From Saccharomonospora sp. CUA-673 (lineage in GTDB: Bacteria > Actinomycetota > Actinomycetes > Mycobacteriales > Pseudonocardiaceae), in contig NZ_MKKE01000044.1 in NCBI RefSeq assembly GCF_001942305.1, positions 62,001 to 126,000 of the forward strand: 64,000 bases of DNA, in the 5' to 3' direction. Under the pieces are notes generated by a model. It saw only the letters and a list, made by a program, of their open reading frames with translations. It made no database searches and was not told the DNA's origin. This document shows, one piece after another, positions 39,158 to 48,506 of the stretch (positions within the stretch are counted from its first letter, which is position 1; each line of letters opens with the position of its first letter). The translations under genes and the position numbers were made by a program.

Positions 39158-39769
39158 ATGCGGGCACACTCCATGCGCGAACGGTTCAGGGAGCACATGC
39201 GCTCGGCTGTCCTTGAGGCTGCCCACGACTTGATCGTCGACCGCGGCTGGGACCGGGTGCGCATGGGGGAGGTGGCGGATCGAGCCGGGGTGTCGCGGGC
39301 AGCTCTCTACAAGGAGTTCGGTGACAAGGCTGGCCTCGGAGAAGCCGTCGTGCTTCGGGAAGCCTCGCGCTTCCTGGAGGGCATCCAGGGGGCGCTGGAG
39401 GCGCACGTCGGCGATGCGAAGCGCGGCATCGCTGCAGCCGTCGACTACACCTTGGACGAGGCGGGGCGTAGCCCCCTGCTCAAGGCGGTGCTCATCTCCA
39501 ACCGTGACCTGGATGCGGGGAGTCAGGCGTTCACGGGGATGCTCCCGCTGCTCACGACTTCCGCGCGGCTTCTCGACCTTGCCTCCGACACCCTGGCCGG
39601 ATGGGTCGCAGAGAGTTACCCGAGTCTTCCCGAAAACGACGTCATCGACGCGGCCGACACCATGGTTCGCCTGACGGTCAGTCATCTGGCGCTGCCCAGA
39701 TGGAACCGGACCGCGACGGCGCGCAAGATCTCAGAGGTCGCGGTCCGGTTCCTCTCCCTCGAATCGTGA
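39158..39769 (+). CDS. TetR-family transcriptional regulator
   Basis: 203 residues. HTH: DRVRMGEVADRAGVSRAALYKEFGDKAGLGEAVV; the C-terminus is helical and ends normally. An ATG at 39173 is also possible. It carries a strong palindrome upstream. Its position after the CYP153 operon suggests a related lipid- or alkane-derived signal, but the target is not visible. Confidence 0.82.
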   Translation: MRAHSMRERFREHMRSAVLEAAHDLIVDRGWDRVRMGEVADRAGVSRAALYKEFGDKAGLGEAVVLREASRFLEGIQGALEAHVGDAKRGIAAAVDYTLDEAGRSPLLKAVLISNRDLDAGSQAFTGMLPLLTTSARLLDLASDTLAGWVAESYPSLPENDVIDAADTMVRLTVSHLALPRWNRTATARKISEVAVRFLSLES

Positions 39770-39860
39770 CCTGCGCCGGATGGCACGATGGGAGCAGTCT
39801 GAACTGAGCTCAGTGGCGTACTGCGTGTTCGTCTGCGCCCTGCTGCTGACGTAGCACCGT

Positions 39861-39998
39861 CTAGAGAACCTTTCCGGTCGCTGTGCGGGGCAACTCGGTC
39901 ACGAACTCGACCCGGGTAGGGCACTTTGAAGTGGGCAAGCCGCTCCCGGGTGTACGCGATGAACTCCTCGGCCGTCGCCTCGGCGGCGTTGGGGAATT
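39861..39998 (-). pseudogene. C-terminal stub of an AMP-binding CoA ligase
   Basis: About 45 residues of an ANL ligase tail: ATAEEFIAYTRERLAHFKVP and, one frame away, FVTELPRTATGKVL with the catalytic lysine. It is cut at about 39999 by the end of an IS256-family remnant. One base is missing at CCCTACC. Confidence 0.7.
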
Positions 39999-40262
39999 GT
40001 CAAGACCTGTGGTTCGCCGTGTCACGCGGCTAGCTGATCACCTCCTGATTGCTCGGGTCGTTCGACGAACTTGCCCTTCTCGAAGCAGGCATCGGCACGG
40101 ATGAGGACGACCAGGTGGGGCGCGTTGACGGCACGCCAGCGGGCCGGGGCGGAATCGATGAGCTTGAACGTCATCGCGACCCCGGCGGCCCGCGAGCCGG
40201 GGCCCTTGGTGACCCGCTGCCGATGCCGGACAGTGGCGAAGGTCGACTCGATGCTTATCTTG
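39999..40262 (-). mobile_element. IS256-family transposase remnant
   Basis: The last ~80 residues of a Mutator/IS256 transposase on the minus strand (stop at 40022): ESTFATVRHRQRVTKGPGSRAAGVAM, then LIDSAPARWRAVNAPHLV. The 3' element end, TGTCAAGACCTGTGG, abuts the CoA ligase stub. The rest of the transposase is gone, cut at about 40262. Confidence 0.75.
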
Positions 40263-40276
40263 AATCACCAAGCTGA

Positions 40277-40801
40277 TCATGGTTGTGGCCTGCGTGTTTG
40301 CGTCAAAGACGGTGTCGTCAAGGTGGCGGCGCGAGGTCTGCGTCGGCATTTCAGCAGGGGACCGATCGTTACCGAAGAGTGACGGGTGGACGGGTTCGGT
40401 GACGACTTGGTGGTGTTGGTCTGTCGGTTCGCGCGGAGCTGTCCGAGGGCTTGATCGAGCTGGCGCCAGAGCCGCTGGTTCCCCTCGGCGAGGTCTTGGT
40501 TGCGCTTGTTGGCGATTGCCAGTCGGTGGAGTGGACAGGAGTCGCTGCTGCGTTGCCGAGATGGTATTGGAGCGTTCGACGTGCGCTCGCCGAGGCCCCG
40601 CAGCTGTTGGATTTGATCTTTGATGTCTGGCTGGGTGTAGAGCCAGGAACGGGAGACCTCGGCCTTGCGGGCGACGGCTTCAAAGGTGTTGGTGCTGCCG
40701 GGCTGGTCGAGTTCGCGCAATGCCCGTACTGCTTTGGCGCGGGTGAGCTCGTGCCGCCGCTGGGCGGCGGTGATCAGGTGGGCTGTGTCATCAGCTCGCA
40801 T
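40277..40801 (-). CDS. DUF6262 (TnpC-like) transposition accessory protein
   Basis: 174 residues. The start MRADDTAHLITAAQRRHELTRAKAV and SWLYTQPDIKDQIQQLR match the DUF6262 proteins that follow paired tyrosine recombinases in Tn554-like transposons. Its ATG overlaps the stop of the recombinase fragment at 40791. The last ~35 residues look unrelated, probably altered where the IS256 piece joined. Confidence 0.7.
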   Translation of the reverse strand: MRADDTAHLITAAQRRHELTRAKAVRALRELDQPGSTNTFEAVARKAEVSRSWLYTQPDIKDQIQQLRGLGERTSNAPIPSRQRSSDSCPLHRLAIANKRNQDLAEGNQRLWRQLDQALGQLRANRQTNTTKSSPNPSTRHSSVTIGPLLKCRRRPRAATLTTPSLTQTRRPQP

Positions 40802-41060
40802 CGGACACTCTCGTGTCGACGTCGGCCTCGTCGTGCAGAGTGTTGATGATCCGGTCGAGGTTGCTGAGGACCTGCTGATTCAATTCGTCCAGGCGTTGCT
40901 GGCCGCGGGCTTCAGCGGCGGTGATGATCTGCAGAACCTGCTGCCGGTGCACGCGGTGCTGCGCATACTGCAGCTCCAGCTTCAGCTGCCCAACCAGCTG
41001 ATCGAGACGGATCGTCTCGCAGGCCAGGGCCGGGATCTGGTTGAAGCCTCGCGCGAACTC
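40791..41060 (-). pseudogene. C-terminus of a Tn554-like tyrosine recombinase (minus strand)
   Basis: A minus-strand frame reading FARGFNQIPAL, LDQLVGQLKLELQYAQHR, LDELNQQVLSNLDRIINTL to a TGA at 40791, the coiled tail of these recombinases directly before DUF6262. A stop is met just upstream of about 41060, where a plus-strand recombinase fragment begins head to head. Confidence 0.6.
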
Positions 41061-41065
41061 ATCGC

Positions 41066-41441
41066 ATGTTCATCCGTGTCAACGGGCTGCTGGACACGAA
41101 CTGGACGTTGCACGACTTGCGGCATACGACCGCGTATCGGATGGCACGAGCATGGAGTCATGAGCTCTGTCGATCCGGGCCGTGTCGCGGTGGGTCTGGC
41201 CGCGCGACGGGATCCGCAGATGCCGATCACCGATGTCCAGTGGGTTCTCGGGCATGCGTCGTTGTCGGCAACACAGCTGTGTACCAACCCATTGCCGGAG
41301 GACGTGATCGCCTCGGTGCTGGCCCACCATGAGCGCCGCAACACGGCGCCGACCACCACCGTGTCGGGGCGGGACGACGGTGCCGTGTCGCGGTATCGGT
41401 GGGAGTCGCTGGATGTGTTGTTCGGGCGGTGGCAGGCATGA
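41066..41441 (+). pseudogene. Tyrosine recombinase fragment 1 of a Tn554-like element
   Basis: The catalytic C-terminus: LLDTNWTLHDLRHTTAYRMAR, then after an out-of-frame stretch of some 50-70 bases, RDPQMPITDVQWVLGHASLSATQ and the family tail. The motif HDLRHT and VLGHAS are intact but the gene is interrupted. The tyrosine position reads QLCTNPL, so the nucleophile seems lost (Cys for Tyr). The stop overlaps the next recombinase start (ATGA). Confidence 0.65.
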
Positions 41442-42385
41442 CCGAGGCCGCGGGGACGTCGGCGCGGGTGAAGCGGCGCTCGGAACATTCCTATCGCCCG
41501 ACCAGCGTGCATGCGGCCGAGGAGTTGAAGCACCGATTCCCGCCTCGGGTCGTGCTGGTGCGCTGGCCGGCCACGGCCGCGTCGCGGGCAACGGTGCTGC
41601 GGCGGCTGGCGATGCCTCCGCTCGCATGTGAGGACGCCCACACTCGGCAGGTGCAGGACCTCGGGGTGCGGGCCGTGCTGGACTGGCTGGCCGAGTTCCC
41701 CGGGGATTCCTGACAGGACCGGCTGCTGGCCAGCACCACCCTCGCTGAGGGCGACGAGGCGGGCTGGAAGTCCGCCGCAGCGGACTGGTGGTCGGCCACC
41801 GGAGGCGCCGCGATGTCAGCCAAGCGGTGTCACTTGCTGGTCTCTACCGGGCTGATGGGCCTGATCTGCGCCGATGTGCTGCGCCCGGACATGAGCTGGT
41901 TCATCAGCCCGGCCACCCCGAAAAACCTGACCGTGCACCTGGCCCGCACACGTGACCCGCAAGGCTGGGCGCTGCTACATCCCCGTTGTGATGCCGACCG
42001 GCGAGCCTGGCCACCAAAGCAACGGCGCTCTGCCGCATCGCGGTCCTCCAAGCGGCCAAGGGCGGAACGTTGGCCGCGATCACCATCGGCGACTGCCTCG
42101 AGCTGCTGCAGGCGGTGCACCGCATCGGGGGCGGCAAGACCACCAGCGGCTACTTCTATCAGCTGCTGCACGCTATCGGGATCTTCGAGCCTGCGCTCCG
42201 GCGACGGTGCGCGCGTTCAGCACCACCGGGCAGCTCAGCATCGAGGACCTCATCGACCGCTACCGCATCGCCTGCCGACCCGTCCGGAATCTGTTCGTGG
42301 ACTACCTCCGCGAGCGTGTATCCACAATGGACTATGCGACGCTGCAGCGGTTGGCGGCCACGCTGGCCAAGCTGTTTTGGGCCCG
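41438..42385 (+). pseudogene. Tyrosine recombinase fragment 2 of a Tn554-like element
   Basis: Starts MTEAAGTSARVKRRSE and reads to an in-frame TGA at 41711 (probably from TGG in PGDTW-like context), then continues LLASTTLAEGDEAGWKSAAADWW, LGLICADVLRPDMSWFIS. Later pieces in other frames give LDCLELLQAVHRIGG-like and LSIEDLIDRYRIACRPVRNLFVDYLRER sequence to about 42385. The C-terminal catalytic domain is missing. The element is dead. Confidence 0.65.
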
Positions 42386-42404
42386 AGTTACACGCCCTGT
42401 TGGT

Positions 42405-43060
42405 TCAGCCGTTTCTGCCTGGCCCAGGGGTGGTCTGCCCGTGGCTGATGAGGAAGTCGTCAACCAGGTGTGCGCAGAACTGTTCGTCGTTGGGGGTGCC
42501 GGTGACGAGGCGGTTAAAGATGAGGGGCCCAATGAGGTGGGCGAGAGCGGCGGTGGTGTCGGTGCCGGGGCGGAGTGCGTTGTGGGCGGCGTCGCTGGTG
42601 AGGACGGCGTCGAAGGGTTGGCGGTATAGCTCGATGATGCGGCGACGCAGGGTGTGCAGGCGTGGCCGGTCGCTCTGGGTGGGACTCGGGGGTGTTGGTG
42701 CGATGCTCATGCCGAGCCAGGACAGCACGGTCAGCTGCAGGGGGGCGTGGTCGATGAGGTGGGCTTGGTTGGTCAACAGCGTGAGCAGCCGTTCGCGTAG
42801 GGGGCCGTGGGCGGGTGCAGGTGCGACCGGGGGCAACAGGCGTTCGAAGGCGGCGGCGAGCAGTTCGGTGCCGGTGCCGAAGTGGCGGTAGAGGGTCGCG
42901 CGGGCGATGCCGGCGGTGCGGGTGACCGCGTCGATGGTGACCGCGTCGATGCCGCCTTCGGCCAACAGGTGGGTGGCGGCGTCGAGCAGCCGTGCGCGGG
43001 AGCGTGCCAGCGCGGGTCTTCGTCCGGGGTGTCGGGTGTGGGAGCGGCGGCGGTGGACAT
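42405..43060 (-). CDS. TetR-family regulator of the adjacent exporter (frameshifted)
   Basis: About 218 residues. The start MSTAAAPTPDTPDEDP is in one frame; ALARSRARLLDAATHLLAEGGIDAVTIDAVTRTAGIARATLYRHFGTG is one frame over. One added C near 43014 (GACCCG to GACCCCG) joins them. Divergent from the DHA2 exporter across a palindromic region at 43121-43160, so it likely represses that exporter. Confidence 0.8.
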
Positions 43061-43120
43061 CGATCTCCTGCGTATCCAGAGGGCGGTGCGGGCGTGAGCA
43101 AGCCTAACGACAGCCAGACT

Positions 43121-43160
43121 TGTGAAACCGTCAGTCTAGGTCCGATACTGTCGGTTCACA
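43121..43160. promoter_or_regulatory. TetR/MFS divergent operator candidate
   Basis: An interrupted inverted repeat with outer arms TGTGAAACCG and CGGTTCACA, one base unequal, and a CAGTCTAG/ATACTG centre. It lies between the divergent TetR and exporter genes, where the regulator would block both promoters. Confidence 0.5.
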
Positions 43161-43181
43161 ATTGTTCGAGGCTTGTGGGTG

Positions 43182-44773
43182 ATGGGTGTGGCGGAGTCGG
43201 CCGGGGGAACGGGCGGGGCGCGCGGTGGCTGGACGCTGGCGGTGTCGTGTCTGGCCGTGGCGTTGGTGATGGCCGGGGTGGCGTCGCTGACCACGCGTTG
43301 CCGGAGCTGGCGGCGGATATTGGGGCGAGTCAGACGCAGGCGACGTGGATTGTGGATGCCTACACGTTGGTGCTGGCGGGCGTCTGTTGCCGGCGGGCGC
43401 GGTGGGGGACCGTCTCGGGCGGCGCGGTGTGCTGCTGGCTGGGCTGGTCGTGTTCGCGGTGGGTTCGGCGCTGCCGGTGGTGGTGGATACGCCGACAGGG
43501 GTGATTGTGTGCCGGGCGGTCGCGGGGTTGGGGGCGGCGCTGGTGATGCCGGCGACGTTGTCTCTGCTGACCGCGGAGTTCCCTGCACGGCAGGCCGCGC
43601 GTGCGGTGGGGGTGTGGGCGGGTTTTGCCGGGGCGGGTGCGGTGCTGGGCATTCTCGGGGCCGGCGCGTTGTTGGCGGTCTGGTCGTGGCGGGCGGTGTT
43701 CGTGGCCACCGCGGTGTTGGCGCTGCTGCTGGTGGTGGGTGGCTGGTTCGTGCCGTCGTCGCGTGAGCCCGCGGCGCCCAGGCTGGATGTGCCGGGGGCG
43801 GTGCTGTCGGCGGCGGCGGTGGGGTTGGTGGTGTTCGGGGTGATCGAGCTCCCGATCACGGCTGGGACAGTGCGCTGGTGGTCGCTCGCTCGGTGGTGGG
43901 GTGCTGGCGGGGGCCGGGTTCGTGCTGGTCGAACGACGACGGGCGGCACCGTTGTTGCAGGTCGGGTTGTTCGGCGACCGCGGGTTCGGGGCTGGTGCGG
44001 TGTCGCTGGTGGTGCAGTTCCTGGCCGCGTTCGGGGTGTTCTTCCTGCTGATGCAGCATCTGCAGCTGGTGTGGGGCTACTCGCCGCTGCGGGCGGGGCT
44101 GGCGTTGGCGCCGGTGGCCGTTCCGCTGGTCGTGGCCGCGGTGCTCGCACCGTGGGTGTGCGAGCGGGTGGGGTTGCGGGTGATGACCGGCGCCGGTCTG
44201 GCGTTGGTGGCTGGTGCGCTGGTCGGGATCGGCGGGCTGGGGGTGGACGAGGACTATCCGCGGCTGGTGGTGTTCCTCGGTGTGTTCGGGCTCGGTCTGG
44301 GTATCTGCGCGACACCGGCCACCGCCGCCATCGTGCGCGGGGTTCCCCGCGCCAAGCAGGGCGTGGCCTCCGCGGTCAACGACGTCACCCGGGAACTCGG
44401 TGCCGTGGTGGGGATCGCGCTGGCCGGCAGCCTGCTCGCCGGCAGCTACCGCACCCATCTCGCCCCAGCGATCACCCACCTGCCGGCAGCAGCTCGCGCC
44501 CAGGCCAGTGATTCGCTGGCCGCCGCGCTGCGGCTGGCCGGCGACACGCCCGCCGGACCGGGTCTTGCCGCTGCGGCGCGGCGTGCCTTCGTCGACGGGT
44601 TCCACGACACCCTCAGCGCCCTTGCCGTGATCACCGCGGTCACGGCCATCGCGCTCACGGTGTGGGCGCCCGGACGCCACCGCGGGCACCGACCGTGGCA
44701 GCCAGGGGAAACCCGAGGCCGCGACGCTACCAACCCTTCGCTTGTCGACGAACAGGACAGGAGTACCTCGTGA
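43182..44773 (+). CDS. DHA2-family MFS exporter (four frameshifts)
   Basis: A ~530-residue 14-helix exporter recoverable only across frames. Single-base losses near 43290 (SLN-ALPELAADIGASQTQATW), 43392 (LAG-RLLPAGAVGDRLGRRG), 43866 and 43905 are each restored by adding one base. Motifs: WIVDAYTLVL, GDRLGRRGVLLAG, PATLSLLTAEFPARQAARAVGVWAG. Its stop overlaps the BtrH-like gene start (GTGA). It probably exports the product or substrate of that operon. Confidence 0.8.
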
Positions 44774-45861
44774 CCGGACGACGCGTCATCAGCGACTACC
44801 CGCACCAGCTGGCCGGGCACTGCGGGTCGGGAGCGCTGCGCGACCTGATGCAGTGGGCCCAGCTGTCCTACGACGACACGCCACTGGACGAAGGCACCGT
44901 ATTCGGGCTCGGCGGCGAACTCGGGTTCAGCTACCTGCGCCACCCCGCCATGAGCCCGCCGATCTACCTCGTGGGCCGGGGCCCCGACCTCACCGGTGGG
45001 TTCACCCGCCGTCTCGGGATCACCGCCACCCAGCACACCACCGACGACCCCGGCGAAGGCTGGGCCTGGGTCCGCGACGAACTCGACCACGGATATCCGG
45101 TGCTGTGCTGGGCCGACATCGCCCACCTCCCGTACCTGCGGGTGCGGCTGAGCATGAGCCGCCACGACATCGTGATCACCGGCTACGACGACCACACCCG
45201 CACCGCCACCGTCATCGACAACGACCGCGCCGACCCCCAACCCGTCGGCTACGAGGCGCTCGCCCGCGCCCGCAACTCCACCGGATTCCCCGCACCCACC
45301 CGCCACACCACCTACCGCCTGCGCTACCCCACCCACCTGCCGCCCTTGGCCGACACCGCCGCCGACGCCTGCCACGCCGCCGCCCGAGCTCTGCGCCACC
45401 CCCAGCCACTGCTGCCTACCAGTCAACTCGACGGGGTGACCGACCTCGCGCACGGCGCCGGCCTGGACGGCCTCCGCGTCTTCGTCGACGACCTGCGGCG
45501 CTGGCCCGACGTGTTCACCCCCACGCAACTGGACACGGTGCTCACCGCGCTGGCCGCGTTCATCGACAAGGCCGGCACCGGCGGCAGCCTATTCCGCCGC
45601 CTGCAAGCCGACTACCTGCACTACCTCAACCAGCGCACCGGCCTGCCCCTCGCGGGACAAGCCGCCGACCTCTACGCCCAGCTCACCCAGCACTGGCACG
45701 ACCTCGCCCGCATCGCCACCACCGCCACCACCGACACCTCCAACCGCGTCACCGCACTCACCGACACCGCGCGACATCTCCCCGAACTCGAACAGCACGG
45801 CGCCGATCTACTCGACCTCCTCGCCCGCGAACTCAGCCCCTACGCCCCGGAGACCCCGTGA
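44770..45861 (+). CDS. BtrH-like acyltransferase/peptidase-fold protein (BtrH_N + DUF4872)
   Basis: 363 residues from the GTG overlapping the exporter stop. The N-terminus has the BtrH cysteine-protease-like pattern: HCGSGALRDLMQWAQLSYDD with the candidate nucleophile Cys, then DELDHGYPVLCWADI and RHDIVITGYDDH with the His. The C-terminal half is the helical DUF4872 type. BtrH transfers an acyl group from a carrier protein in butirosin synthesis. No carrier protein gene is visible here, so the substrate is open. Confidence 0.75.
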   Translation: MTGRRVISDYPHQLAGHCGSGALRDLMQWAQLSYDDTPLDEGTVFGLGGELGFSYLRHPAMSPPIYLVGRGPDLTGGFTRRLGITATQHTTDDPGEGWAWVRDELDHGYPVLCWADIAHLPYLRVRLSMSRHDIVITGYDDHTRTATVIDNDRADPQPVGYEALARARNSTGFPAPTRHTTYRLRYPTHLPPLADTAADACHAAARALRHPQPLLPTSQLDGVTDLAHGAGLDGLRVFVDDLRRWPDVFTPTQLDTVLTALAAFIDKAGTGGSLFRRLQADYLHYLNQRTGLPLAGQAADLYAQLTQHWHDLARIATTATTDTSNRVTALTDTARHLPELEQHGADLLDLLARELSPYAPETP

Positions 45862-46724
45862 CCACCCCCACACCCCTCACCTACCGCCGCGCGGGACTCA
45901 CCCTCGCTGGTGACTACTGGACCGCACCACCAGCCACCCCACCACGCGGCACCGCTATCCTGCTCCACGGCGCCGGACAAACCCGCTATTCCTGGCACCA
46001 CACCGCCGCCCGGCTTGCCGAGCACGGCTGGACCACGCTCACCCCCGACGCCCGCGGACACGGTGACAGCGACTGGGCACACCCCCACGACTACACCATC
46101 GATCACCTCGTGGACGACCTCGTCCACATCACCGGCACCCTCAACGACACCCCCGTGCTCATCGGCGCCTCCATGGGCGGTATCACCGCACTGCTCGCGC
46201 ACGCCGACCACCCCATCGCCCGCGCCCTCGTACTCGTCGACATCGCCCCCCAGATCAATCCCGCCGGCGCCGCACGCATCCTCGATTTCATGACCCGACA
46301 CCGCGACGGCTTCGCCACCCTGAACGAGGCCGCCGCCGCGATCGCCGCCTACAACCCCCACCGGACCCGCCCCGCCACCCCCCACGGACTCCGCAAGAAC
46401 CTCCGCCAACACCGTGACGGCCGCTGGCACTGGCACTGGGACCCGCAACTGCTCCAGTTCATCAACGACACTGCCGCCCTCACCCACCTCACCACCCGCA
46501 TGGACACTGCCGCCCAACAGATCACCATCCCCACCCTGCTCATCCGCGGCGAACTATCCGACATCGTCAACCACGACTCCGTCGAACACCTGCTCCACCA
46601 CATCCCCACCGCCCACACCGCCACCGTCACCAACACCGCACACATGGTCGCCGGCGACGACAACGACATCTTCACCAACCACCTGATCGACTTCCTCAAC
46701 CACCTCCTCCCCCTCCCGCGGTAA
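45858..46724 (+). CDS. Alpha/beta hydrolase
   Basis: 288 residues from the GTG overlapping the previous stop. Oxyanion region LLHGAGQTRYSW, nucleophile elbow IGASMGGITAL with Ser, DARGHGDSDW, and a C-terminal histidine in TAHMVAGDDND. It belongs with esterases and epoxide hydrolases. Last gene of the MFS-BtrH-hydrolase operon; it may remove an acyl group placed by the BtrH-like enzyme. Confidence 0.85.
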   Translation: MTTPTPLTYRRAGLTLAGDYWTAPPATPPRGTAILLHGAGQTRYSWHHTAARLAEHGWTTLTPDARGHGDSDWAHPHDYTIDHLVDDLVHITGTLNDTPVLIGASMGGITALLAHADHPIARALVLVDIAPQINPAGAARILDFMTRHRDGFATLNEAAAAIAAYNPHRTRPATPHGLRKNLRQHRDGRWHWHWDPQLLQFINDTAALTHLTTRMDTAAQQITIPTLLIRGELSDIVNHDSVEHLLHHIPTAHTATVTNTAHMVAGDDNDIFTNHLIDFLNHLLPLPR

Positions 46725-46844
46725 CGGGGGACTATCCCGTGAACGGGACGCGCTCCTCGCAGCGCTGGACCAGGCTCGGGACGAGCGGCTGACGATGCTG
46801 CGGAACCAGCAGATCGATATCAAGCCGCTGCTGACCAACAAGCG

Positions 46845-47555
46845 TCAGGATTCACTGGTCTGGCGATGCACATGTACAGCCTCGCGGTGTTCGACGCGGC
46901 GCCGGATCCGTCGCTCTGCGTCGTTGTCACCCAACGAGCGGTCGAGCCGTCGATACAGGCTGCGCGAGATTTCACGTGCCGGAGCCCCTGTGATCCCTTC
47001 GCGGTCGGCCCACCAGCTGCTCAAGTCGGCCCACGTGAGCCCATGTGCCGCCAGTGGCCGGTCGTAGACGAGGCAGAACTGTTCGTTCTTGACCACCCGG
47101 AAGTCGTTGTTAAGGGCATCGCTGAAGACGATCTTCGGCTTCGGGCCGTCGGCGGCGAAGATCAGGTTCGTCATCGAGCCGCGCACGCCCGCGCCGATCC
47201 TGCGACCGGCAAAGACTGGGGCGCCGCTGGTGTCAACCTGGACGATCTCGTGGCCGTCATGAACCAGTGTCCGGTTCAGAAAGTCGTGCAGTTGCTCGAC
47301 TTCGGCAAGGTTCGTACGAACCATCGGGTGCAGCATCTCGGCCAGAAACCGCACGAGCGCGTCATCGCTATCCGCTAGGCCGAATCGCTCGTCGTGGAAG
47401 ACCCAGTCCTCAGGCCAATCCAGGTTCGCGACGCAGTGCTGGATGATGTCCTCGCGCGCTGAGGGGGACTGCGTGGACCGGGAATCTGTGGTGGGCAGCG
47501 TGTCGAGGTCGTAAAGGCGCCCTAGAAAACTCGACCTCGTTGACGACGCCGTACC
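46845..47555 (-). pseudogene. AbiJ N-terminal-domain-like protein, truncated at both ends
   Basis: Minus-strand remnant. It starts CWYGVVNEVEF in one frame, continues LGRLYDLDTLP after removal of one extra T near 47520, then DIIQHCVANLDWPEDWVFHDERFGL, RFLAEMLHPMVR, FADGPKPKIVFSDALNND and YDRPLAAHGLTWADLSSWWA, the conserved region of AbiJ-NTD3-type phage-defence proteins. It ends in unrelated sequence after NDAERRIR. The usual C-terminal effector domain is missing. Confidence 0.6.
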
Positions 47556-47929
47556 AGCATGGCGACTCGGTGGTGCTGGTGTGTGCCTCGGGCGGTCGTG
47601 CCGAGCAGGCCCGCACCCTGCTGGAAAGCGCCGGTCTGGACCGACTCAGCGTGCTACGCGGCGGTATCACCGGCTGGGAGCAGCAGGGAGGCGAGCTCAA
47701 CCAGGGCCGGGGCACGTGGGCCATGGAGCGGCAGGTGCGGTTGGTCGCTGGGCTACTCGTGCTCACCGGCGTCGTGGTCAGCACCGCCTACGAACCGCTG
47801 AAGTGGGTCGCCGGCTTCGTCGGCGCGGGCCTGACCTTCGCCGCGGTGAGCAACACCTGCGCGATGTCCCGCGTGCTCGGACTGCTGCCCCACAACCACA
47901 CTCCCCGCACGGACGGTCGCGCCGGGTGA
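47540..47929 (+). pseudogene. Rhodanese/DUF2892 protein lacking its N-terminus
   Basis: 129-residue frame with the rhodanese active-site loop VLVCASGGRAEQAR (Cys nucleophile), SVLRGGITGWEQQGG, then a DUF2892 two-helix membrane domain (RLVAGLLVLTGVVVST..., AGLTFAAVSNTCAMSRVLG). The first ~55 rhodanese residues are missing; homology begins at about 47555 exactly where the AbiJ-like remnant begins on the other strand. Only a weak TTG start is available. Confidence 0.7.
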
Positions 47930-48063
47930 CGTCCGTGATGCGACTCGCAGTCACGATGGATGCCTCCGGATCGACTGCAAGGAGTAACAGCTTGTCGCTC
48001 AGGAGTGGGGCCGCCCCAGGAATAGGCCCCAGGAATAGACGGCCCCACTCCTGGCCAATGGAT

Positions 48064-48506
48064 TTAAGCGGCGAGCGATTTGGCGTCGGGGAGATCGAAT
48101 TCCGCATTGCGGACGCTGCGACGAATGCGGACCATTCGCCCGGCGTGTACGACAGGATCGTGTCCGGGGTGCGGCGTGCACGGAGGCTTGCTCCACCGTC
48201 GGCGTCGATCATGATCTGGATCACCGTGTTACCGCCAGCCGGTACCCGTCCAGCTACTTCGTCCAGGAAAGTCGGCCAGTCATCAGCGGGGACGCTCAGA
48301 ACCGGGCCGGCACCGCCGTCCTTGCTGTCGCGGAGGTGAACGAGATCGGTGTCGAAGAAGACCTCGACGCACTCGTTGCCGTTCGGGTGGCTGAACGAGC
48401 TTTTGAACCAGATCCCGACGGGGCCGTCACGGCGAGCTGTGCTGGTGTTGTTGGAGGTCATCTCCGCGGCTGCCCTTCGTGTCGCTGCGTCGTTGCTGGT
48501 GGTCAT
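48064..48506 (-). CDS. DUF397 domain protein (3' frameshift)
   Basis: About 147 residues with two DUF397 units: WFKSSFSHPNGNECVEV ... LRDSKDGG ... WPTFLDEV, then TPGEWSAFVA. Adding one G near 48116 gives the normal ending VRNAEFDLPDAKSLAA and a stop at 48064. The ATG overlaps the XRE regulator stop (ATGA). DUF397 proteins act with DUF5753 XRE regulators in actinomycete morphogenesis, like WhiJ-type pairs. Confidence 0.85.
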
